Assembly: GCF_026212465.1 (NCBI RefSeq)
Contig: NC_080057.1
Coordinates: 9,597,398 to 9,661,397, forward strand
From: Amaranthus tricolor
Taxonomy: Eukaryota; Streptophyta; Magnoliopsida; Caryophyllales; Amaranthaceae
Reading direction: 5' to 3'
DNA length: 64,000 bases
The translations under genes were made by a program, and so were the position numbers. Below the pieces are notes generated by a model that had not been told where the DNA came from, did not search any database, and saw only the letters and a list, made by a program, of their open reading frames with translations. The first letter of the stretch is position 1. Every line of letters begins with the position of its first letter. Shown here piece by piece: positions 55,101 to 64,000 of the stretch.

Positions 55101-57492
55101 AATGAACAAGGATCTATGGTCAATGACGAATGAACGATGAAGAATGAACAAGGATCAATGATCAATGAAGAATGAACGATGAAGAATGAACGATGAAGAA
55201 TGAACAAGGATTAATGATCAATGACGAATGAACGATGAAGAATGAACAAGGATCAATGATCATTGAAGAATGAACGATGAAGAATGAACAAGGATCAATT
55301 GTCAATGAAGAATGAACGATAAAGAATGAACAAGGATCAATGATCAATGACGAATGAACGATGAAGAATTAACAAGGATCAATGAAGAATGGACGATGAA
55401 GAATGAACAAGGATCAATGATCAATGAAGAATGAACGATGAAGAATGAACAAGGATCAACGCTCAATGACGAATGAACGATGAAGAATAAACAAGGATCA
55501 ATGATCAATGACGAATGAACGATGAAGAATGAACAAGGATTAATGATCAATGAAGAATGAACGATGAAGAATGAACAAGGATCAATGATCAATGAAGAAT
55601 GAACGATGAAGAATGAACACAGATCAATGATCAATGACGAATGAACGATGAAGAATGAACAAGGATCAATGGTCAATGAAGAATGAACGATGAAGAATGA
55701 ACAAGGATCAATGATCAATGAAGAATGAACGATGAAGAATGAACAAGGATCAATGATCAATGAAGAATGAACGATGAAGAATGATCAAGGATCATTGATC
55801 AATGACAAATGAACGATGAAGAATGAACAAGGATCAATGATCAATGAAGAATGAACGATGAACAATGAACAAGGATCAATGATCAATGAAGAATGAACGA
55901 TGAATAATGAACAAGGATTAATGGTCAATGACGAATGAACGATGAAGAATGAACAAGGATCAATGATCAATGAAGAATGAACGATGAAGAATGAACAAGG
56001 AGCAATGATCAATGAAGAATGAACGATAAACAATGAACAAGGATTAATGGTCAATGACGAATGAACGATGAAGAATGAACATGGATCAATGATCAATGAA
56101 GAATGAACGATAAAGAATGAACAAGGATCAATGATCAATGAAGAATGAACGATGAAGAATGAACAAGGATCAATGGTCAATGAAGAATGAACGATGAAGA
56201 ATGAACAAGGATCAATGATCAATGAAGAATGAACGATGAAGAATGAACAAGGATCAATGGTCAATGACGAATGAACGATGAAGAATGAACAAGGATCAAT
56301 GATCAACGAAGAATGAACAAGGATCAATGATGAATGAAGAATGAACGATGAATAATGAACAAGGATTAATGGTCAATGACGAATGAACGATGAAGAATGA
56401 ACAAGGATCAATGATCAATGAAGAATGAACGATGAAGAATGAACAAGGATCAATGATCAATGAAGAATGAACGATGAAGAATGAACAAGGATCAATGGTC
56501 AATGACGAATGAACGATGAAGAATGAACAAGGATCAATGATCAATGAAGAATGAACGATGAAGAATGAACAAGGATCAATGATCAATGAAGAATGAACGA
56601 TGAAGAATGAACAAGGATCAATGATCAATGACGAATGAACGATGAAGAATGAACAAGGATCAATGATCAATGAAGAATGAACGATGAAGAATGAACAAGG
56701 ATCAATGATCAATGAAGAATGAACGATGAAGAATGAACAAGGATCAATGGTCAATGACGAATGAACGATGAAGAATGAACAAGGATCAATGATCAATGAA
56801 GAATGAACGATGAAGAATGAACAAGGATCAATGATCAATGAAGAATGAACGATGAAGAATGAACAAGGATCAATGATCAATGACGAATGAACGATGAAGA
56901 ATGAACAAGGATCAATGATCAATGAAGAATGAACGTTGAAGAATGAACAAGGATCAATGGTCAATGACGAATGAACGATGAAGAATGAACAAGGATCAAT
57001 GATCAATGAAGAATGAACGATGAAGAATGAACGATGAAGAATGAACAAGGATTAATGATCAATGACGAATGAACGATGAAGAATGAACAAGGATCAATGA
57101 TCAATGAAGAATGAACGATGAAGAATGAACAAGGATCAATGATCAATGAAGAATGAACGATGAAGAATGAACAAGGATCAATGATCAATGACGAATGAAC
57201 GATGAAGAATGAACAAGGATCAATGATCAATGAAGAATGAACGTTGAAGAATGAACAAGGATCAATGGTCAATGACGAATGAACGATGAAGAATGAACAA
57301 GGTTCAATGATCAATGAAGAATGAACGATGAAGAATGAACGATGAAGAATGAACAAGGATTAATGATCAATGACGAATGAATGATGAAGAATGAACAAGG
57401 ATCAATGATCATTGAAGAATGAACGATGAAGAATGAACAAGGATCAATTGTCAATGAAGAATGAACGATAAAGAATGAACAAGGATCAATGA
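52166..57492 (+). repeat. 1,589-bp higher-order units, second set
   Basis: Equivalent points lie at about 52166, 53755, 55344 and 57493, with the same spacings (1,589, 1,589, 2,149) as in 45054-50380, including the 560-bp expansion in the third unit. This set is the copy made by the 7,112-bp duplication, so the 1,589-bp units and the 560-bp expansion are older than that event. Confidence 0.9.
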
Positions 57493-60400
57493 TCAATGAC
57501 GAATGAACGATGAAGAATTAACAAGGATCAATGAAGAATGGACGATGAAGAATGAACAAGGATCAATGATCAATGAAGAATGAACGATGAAGAATGAACA
57601 AGGATCAACGCTCAATGACGAATGAACGATGAAGAATAAACAAGGATCAATGATCAATGACGAATGAACGATGAAGAATGAACAAGGATTAATGATCAAT
57701 GAAGAATGAACGATGAAGAATGAACAAGGATCAATGATCAATGAAGAATGAACGATGAAGAATGAACACAGATCAATGATCAATGACGAATGAACGATGA
57801 AGAATGAACAAGGATCAATGGTCAATGAAGAATGAACGATGAAGAATGAACAAGGATCAATGATCAATGAAGAATGAACGATGAAGAATGAACAAGGATC
57901 AATGATCAATGAAGAATGAACGATGAAGAATGATCAAGGATCATTGATCAATGACAAATGAACGATGAAGAATGAACAAGGATCAATGATCAATGAAGAA
58001 TGAACGATGAACAATGAACAAGGATCAATGATCAATGAAGAATGAACGATGAATAATGAACAAGGATTAATGGTCAATGACGAATGAACGATGAAGAATG
58101 AACAAGGATCAATGATCAATGAAGAATGAACGATGAAGAATGAACAAGGAGCAATGATCAATGAAGAATGAACGATAAACAATGAACAAGGATTAATGGT
58201 CAATGACGAATGAACGATGAAGAATGAACATGGATCAATGATCAATGAAGAATGAACGATAAAGAATGAACAAGGATCAATGATCAATGAAGAATGAACG
58301 ATGAAGAATGAACAAGGATCAATGGTCAATGACGAATGAACGATGAAGAATGAACAAGGATCAATGATCAATGAAGAATGAACGATGAAGAATGAACAAG
58401 GATCAATGATCAATGAAGAATGAACGATGAAGAATGAACAAGGATCAATGATCAATGACGAATGAACGATGAAGAATGAACAAGGATCAATGATCAATGA
58501 AGAATGAACGTTGAAGAATGAACAAGGATCAATGGTCAATGACGAATGAACGATGAAGAATGAACAAGGATCAATGATCAATGAAGAATGAACGATGAAG
58601 AATGAACGATGAAGAATGAACAAGGATTAATGATCAATGACGAATGAACGATGAAGAATGAACAAGGATCAATGATCAATGAAGAATGAACGATGAAGAA
58701 TGAACAAGGATCAATGATCAATGAAGAATGAACGATGAAGAATGAACAAGGATCAATGATCAATGACGAATGAACGATGAAGAATGAACAAGGATCAATG
58801 ATCAATGAAGAATGAACGTTGAAGAATGAACAAGGATCAATGGTCAATGACGAATGAACGATGAAGAATGAACAAGGTTCAATGATCAATGAAGAATGAA
58901 CGATGAAGAATGAACGATGAAGAATGAACAAGGATTAATGATCAATGACGAATGAACGATGAAGAATGAACAAGGATCAATGATCATTGAAGAATGAACG
59001 ATGAAGAATGAACAAGGATCAATTGTCAATGAAGAATGAACGATAAAGAATGAACAAGGATCAATGATCAATGACGAATGAACGATGAAGAATTAACAAG
59101 GATCAATGAAGAATGGACGATGAAGAATGAACAAGGATCAATGATCAATGAAGAATGAACGATGAAGAATGAACAAGGATCAACGCTCAATGACGAATGA
59201 ACGATGAAGAATAAACAAGGATCAATGATCAATGACGAATGAACGATGAAGAATGAACAAGGATTAATGATCAATGAAGAATGAACGATGAAGAATGAAC
59301 AAGGATCAATGATCAATGAAGAATGAACGATGAAGAATGAACACAGATCAATGATCAATGACGAATGAACGATGAAGAATGAACAAGGATCAATGGTCAA
59401 TGAAGAATGAACGATGAAGAATGAACAAGGATCAATGATCAATGAAGAATGAACGATGAAGAATGAACAAGGATCAATGATCAATGAAGAATGAACGATG
59501 AAGAATGATCAAGGATCATTGATCAATGACAAATGAACGATGAAGAATGAACAAGGATCAATGATCAATGAAGAATGAACGATGAACAATGAACAAGGAT
59601 CAATGATCAATGAAGAATGAACGATGAATAATGAACAAGGATTAATGGTCAATGACGAATGAACGATGAAGAATGAACAAGGATCAATGATCAATGAAGA
59701 ATGAACGATGAAGAATGAACAAGGAGCAATGATCAATGAAGAATGAACGATAAACAATGAACAAGGATTAATGGTCAATGACGAATGAACGATGAAGAAT
59801 GAACATGGATCAATGATCAATGAAGAATGAACGATAAAGAATGAACAAGGATCAATGATCAATGAAGAATGAACGATGAAGAATGAACAAGGATCAATGG
59901 TCAATGACGAATGAACGATGAAGAATGAACAAGGATCAATGATCAATGAAGAATGAACGATGAAGAATGAACAAGGATCAATGATCAATGAAGAATGAAC
60001 GATGAAGAATGAACAAGGATCAATGATCAATGACGAATGAACGATGAAGAATGAACAAGGATCAATGATCAATGAAGAATGAACGTTGAAGAATGAACAA
60101 GGATCAATGGTCAATGACGAATGAACGATGAAGAATGAACAAGGATCAATGATCAATGAAGAATGAACGATGAAGAATGAACGATGAAGAATGAACAAGG
60201 ATTAATGATCAATGACGAATGAACGATGAAGAATGAACAAGGATCAATGATCAATGAAGAATGAACGATGAAGAATGAACAAGGATCAATGATCAATGAA
60301 GAATGAACGATGAAGAATGAACAAGGATCAATGATCAATGACGAATGAACGATGAAGAATGAACAAGGATCAATGATCAATGAAGAATGAACGTTGAAGA

Positions 60401-62217
60401 ATGAACAAGGATCAATGGTCAATGACGAATGAACGATGAAGAATGAACAAGGTTCAATGATCAATGAAGAATGAACGATGAAGAATGAACGATGAAGAAT
60501 GAACAAGGATTAATGATCAATGACGAATGAACGATGAAGAATGAACAAGGATCAATGATCATTGAAGAATGAACGATGAAGAATGAACAAGGATCAATTG
60601 TCAATGAAGAATGAACGATAAAGAATGAACAAGGATCAATGATCAATGACGAATGAACGATGAAGAATTAACAAGGATCAATGAAGAATGGACGATGAAG
60701 AATGAACAAGGATCAATGATCAATGAAGAATGAACGATGAAGAATGAACAAGGATCAACGCTCAATGACGAATGAACGATGAAGAATAAACAAGGATCAA
60801 TGATCAATGACGAATGAACGATGAAGAATGAACAAGGATTAATGATCAATGAAGAATGAACGATGAAGAATGAACAAGGATCAATGATCAATGAAGAATG
60901 AACGATGAAGAATGAACACAGATCAATGATCAATGACGAATGAACGATGAAGAATGAACAAGGATCAATGGTCAATGAAGAATGAACGATGAAGAATGAA
61001 CAAGGATCAATGATCAATGAAGAATGAACGATGAAGAATGAACAAGGATCAATGATCAATGAAGAATGAACGATGAAGAATGATCAAGGATCATTGATCA
61101 ATGACAAATGAACGATGAAGAATGAACAAGGATCAATGATCAATGAAGAATGAACGATGAACAATGAACAAGGATCAATGATCAATGAAGAATGAACGAT
61201 GAATAATGAACAAGGATTAATGGTCAATGACGAATGAACGATGAAGAATGAACAAGGATCAATGATCAATGAAGAATGAACGATGAAGAATGAACAAGGA
61301 GCAATGATCAATGAAGAATGAACGATAAACAATGAACAAGGATTAATGGTCAATGACGAATGAACGATGAAGAATGAACATGGATCAATGATCAATGAAG
61401 AATGAACGATAAAGAATGAACAAGGATCAATGATCAATGAAGAATGAACGATGAAGAATGAACAAGGATCAATGGTCAATGACGAATGAACGATGAAGAA
61501 TGAACAAGGATCAATGATCAATGAAGAATGAACGATGAAGAATGAACAAGGATCAATGATCAATGAAGAATGAACGATGAAGAATGAACAAGGATCAATG
61601 ATCAATGACGAATGAACGATGAAGAATGAACAAGGATCAATGATCAATGAAGAATGAACGTTGAAGAATGAACAAGGATCAATGGTCAATGACGAATGAA
61701 CGATGAAGAATGAACAAGGATCAATGATCAATGAAGAATGAACGATGAAGAATGAACGATGAAGAATGAACAAGGATTAATGATCAATGACGAATGAACG
61801 ATGAAGAATGAACAAGGATCAATGATCAATGAAGAATGAACGATGAAGAATGAACAAGGATCAATGATCAATGAAGAATGAACGATGAAGAATGAACAAG
61901 GATCAATGATCAATGACGAATGAACGATGAAGAATGAACAAGGATCAATGATCAATGAAGAATGAACGTTGAAGAATGAACAAGGATCAATGGTCAATGA
62001 CGAATGAACGATGAAGAATGAACAAGGATCAATGATCAATGAAGAATGAACGATGAAGAATGAACGATGAAGAATGAACAAGGATTAATGATCAATGACG
62101 AATGAACGATGAAGAATGAACAAGGATCAATGATCATTGAAGAATGAACGATGAAGAATGAACAAGGATCAATTGTCAATGAAGAATGAACGATAAAGAA
62201 TGAACAAGGATCAATGA
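57493..62217 (+). repeat. 1,575-bp higher-order unit, three tandem copies
   Basis: Equivalent points lie at 57493, 59068, 60643 and 62218, three exact steps of 1,575 bp (7 x 225). The unit is related to the 1,589-bp unit but has a different internal part (58.3-58.9 kb equivalent), as if built from a recombinant of the normal and expanded units. Copies are nearly identical; one visible difference is GGTTCAATG at about 58874 and 60449 against GGATCAATG at the equivalent place near 62024. Another is GAATGATG near 57379, absent from the later copies. Confidence 0.92.
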
Positions 62218-64000
62218 TCAATGACGAATGAACGATGAAGAATTAACAAGGATCAATGAAGAATGGACGATGAAGAATGAACAAGGATCAATGATCAATG
62301 AAGAATGAACGATGAAGAATGAACAAGGATCAACGCTCAATGACGAATGAACGATGAAGAATAAACAAGGATCAATGATCAATGACGAATGAACGATGAA
62401 GAATGAACAAGGATTAATGATCAATGAAGAATGAACGATGAAGAATGAACAAGGATCAATGATCAATGAAGAATGAACGATGAAGAATGAACACAGATCA
62501 ATGATCAATGACGAATGAACGATGAAGAATGAACAAGGATCAATGGTCAATGAAGAATGAACGATGAAGAATGAACAAGGATCAATGATCAATGAAGAAT
62601 GAACGATGAAGAATGAACAAGGATCAATGATCAATGAAGAATGAACGATGAAGAATGATCAAGGATCATTGATCAATGACAAATGAACGATGAAGAATGA
62701 ACAAGGATCAATGATCAATGAAGAATGAACGATGAACAATGAACAAGGATCAATGATCAATGAAGAATGAACGATGAATAATGAACAAGGATTAATGGTC
62801 AATGACGAATGAACGATGAAGAATGAACAAGGATCAATGATCAATGAAGAATGAACGATGAAGAATGAACAAGGAGCAATGATCAATGAAGAATGAACGA
62901 TAAACAATGAACAAGGATTAATGGTCAATGACGAATGAACGATGAAGAATGAACATGGATCAATGATCAATGAAGAATGAACGATAAAGAATGAACAAGG
63001 ATCAATGATCAATGAAGAATGAACGATGAAGAATGAACAAGGATCAATGGTCAATGAAGAATGAACGATGAAGAATGAACAAGGATCAATGATCAATGAA
63101 GAATGAACGATGAAGAATGAACAAGGATCAATGGTCAATGACGAATGAACGATGAAGAATGAACAAGGATCAATGATCAACGAAGAATGAACAAGGATCA
63201 ATGATGAATGAAGAATGAACGATGAATAATGAACAAGGATTAATGGTCAATGACGAATGAACGATGAAGAATGAACAAGGATCAATGATCAATGAAGAAT
63301 GAACGATGAAGAATGAACAAGGATCAATGATCAATGAAGAACGAACGATGAAGAATGAACAAGGATCAATGGTCAATGACGAATGAACGATGAAGAATGA
63401 ACAAGGATCAATGATCAATGAAGAATGAACGATGAAGAATGAACAAGGATCAATGATCAATGAAGAATGAACGATGAAGAATGAACAAGGATCAATGATC
63501 AATGACGAATGAACGATGAAGAATGAACAAGGATCAATGATCATTGAAGAATGAACGATGAAGAATGAACAAGGATCAATGGTCAATGAAGAATGAACGA
63601 TGAAGAATGAACAAGGATCAATGATCAATGACGAATGAACGATGAAGAATGAACAAGGATCAATGAAGAATGAACGATGAAGAATGAACAAGGATCAATG
63701 ATCAATGAAGAATGAACGATGAAGAATGAACACAGATCAATGATCAATGACGAATGAACGATGAAGAATGAACAAGGATCAATGGTCAATGAAGAATGAA
63801 CGATGAAGAATGAACAAGGATCAATGATCAATGAAGAATGAACGATGAAGAATGAACAAGGATCAATGATCAATGAAGAATAAACGACGAAGAATGAACA
63901 AGGATCATTGATCAATGAGAAATGCACGATAAAGAATGAACAAGGATCAATGATCAATGAAGAATGAACGATGAACGATGAAGAATGAACAAGGATCAAT
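62218..64000 (+). repeat. Right-hand array segment, continues past the window
   Basis: This resumes as a 1,589-type unit (62.2-63.2 kb, like 55.3-56.3 kb). At about 63.5-64.0 kb it switches to variants of the 42-44 kb family: GATCATTGAAG, then GGATCAATGAAG without slot 2, then ACACAGATC. The last visible heptamer starts at 63999 and the repeat has not ended, so the true array length is unknown. New substitutions appear near 63.9 kb (ACGACG, ATGAGAA, ATGCACG). Confidence 0.8.

Larger units (their letters stand above)
43733..58011 (+). repeat. 7,112-bp tandem duplication (two copies)
   Basis: Sequence from 43733 to 50899 lines up with 50845 to 58011 at a constant offset of 7,112 bp (7 x 1,016). 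The left limit is where slot 3 stops matching (AG at 43731-43732 against CA at 50843-50844). The right limit is G at 50900 against C at 58012. Private variants are shared, such as GATCACTGAC (about 43806 and 50918), GGATCCATG (about 43883 and 50995), GAATGATG (about 46432 and 53544) and GGTTCAATG (about 50189 and 57301). I found no mismatch in the lines compared. It carries the nested 1,589-bp units in both copies. Confidence 0.93.
401..64000 (+). repeat. Giant 42-bp satellite array (six 7-bp blocks per monomer)
   Basis: Everything from 401 to the window end is a head-to-tail tandem repeat with a 42-bp modal period. That is about 63.6 kb, about 1,500 monomers or about 9,100 heptamers. The array starts exactly with the heptamer ATGATCA at 401-407 and is still running at 64000. 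The six slots of a monomer are AGGATCA (slot 1), ATGATCA (slot 2), ATGAAGA (slots 3 and 5), ATGAACG (slot 4) and ATGAACA (slot 6), all variants of ATGAANA. Common variants are ATGGTCA in slot 2, ATGACGA or ATGACAA in slot 3, and AGGATTA, AGGAGCA or CAGATCA in slot 1. Orientation never changes. Composition of the canonical monomer is A 21, T 7, G 10, C 4. Size, homogeneity and nested duplications are those of eukaryotic heterochromatic satellites. I do not recognise this particular family. Confidence 0.99.

Noticed and set aside
43733..58011. Assembly artefact as the full explanation for the near-identical 7,112-bp copies
   Set aside because: It cannot be excluded from sequence alone, but nested duplications of many different sizes and ages across the window are normal satellite behaviour, so it is treated as real with a read-level check proposed.
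401..64000. CRISPR array
   Set aside because: There are no unique spacers: the whole period is repeated, and differences between units are point variants and heptamer-multiple indels.
401..64000. Telomere or degenerate telomeric DNA
   Set aside because: The block length is 7 bp, as in the plant telomere repeat, but the heptamer ATGAANA does not resemble TTTAGGG or CCCTAAA in either orientation.
401..64000. Bacterial or phage repeat region
   Set aside because: The ORF density comes only from the repeat; 63 kb of non-coding tandem repeat with nested duplications is not seen in compact genomes.

Overview
The window is almost entirely one satellite array. Positions 1-400 are ordinary AT-rich single-copy sequence. 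From 401 to the last base (64000) every line is the same head-to-tail tandem repeat, always in the same orientation, with no insertion, gene, RNA gene or inverted segment that I can see. The right end of the array is not reached. I find no protein-coding gene. The many long translations on the minus strand come from a 42-bp repeat (14 codons) that leaves one minus-strand frame open; they all read as variants of the 14-residue string IDPCSFFIVHSSLI.

The repeat is hierarchical. The basic block is a heptamer close to ATGAANA. Six slightly different heptamers make the 42-bp monomer (a canonical copy is at 520-561), about 1,500 monomers in all. Monomers carrying diagnostic point variants and 28-, 35-, 49- or 56-bp length variants are arranged in larger units that are themselves tandemly duplicated: about 1,792 bp (1.2-4.8 kb), 1,240 bp (5.3-7.8 kb), 420 bp (15.8-16.6 kb), 3,647 bp (17.7-25.0 kb), 1,099 bp (28.8-31.0 kb), 1,778 bp (31.35-34.9 kb), 1,246 bp (36.9-39.4 kb), 1,589 bp (45-50 kb and again 52-57 kb), 7,112 bp (43.7-58.0 kb) and 1,575 bp three times (57.5-62.2 kb).

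The most striking observation is the heptamer register. Heptamer start positions modulo 7 at twelve checkpoints between 401 and 63999 change by a net of only +3. Five visible single-base indels account for all of that: an 8-bp block at 6568, 7808, 12499 and 39687, and a 6-bp block at 34718. Almost every other length change in 63.6 kb is therefore a multiple of 7 bp, not of 42 bp and not of 3 bp. This points to slippage or exchange at heptamer level and argues against protein coding.

Organism: a giant homogeneous satellite with nested higher-order duplications indicates a eukaryotic nuclear genome, probably heterochromatin (pericentromeric, subtelomeric or a knob). A plant is plausible from the size of the array and the AT-rich flank, but nothing in the window identifies the species. 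Boundaries of duplicated blocks were found by eye and are approximate unless stated otherwise.
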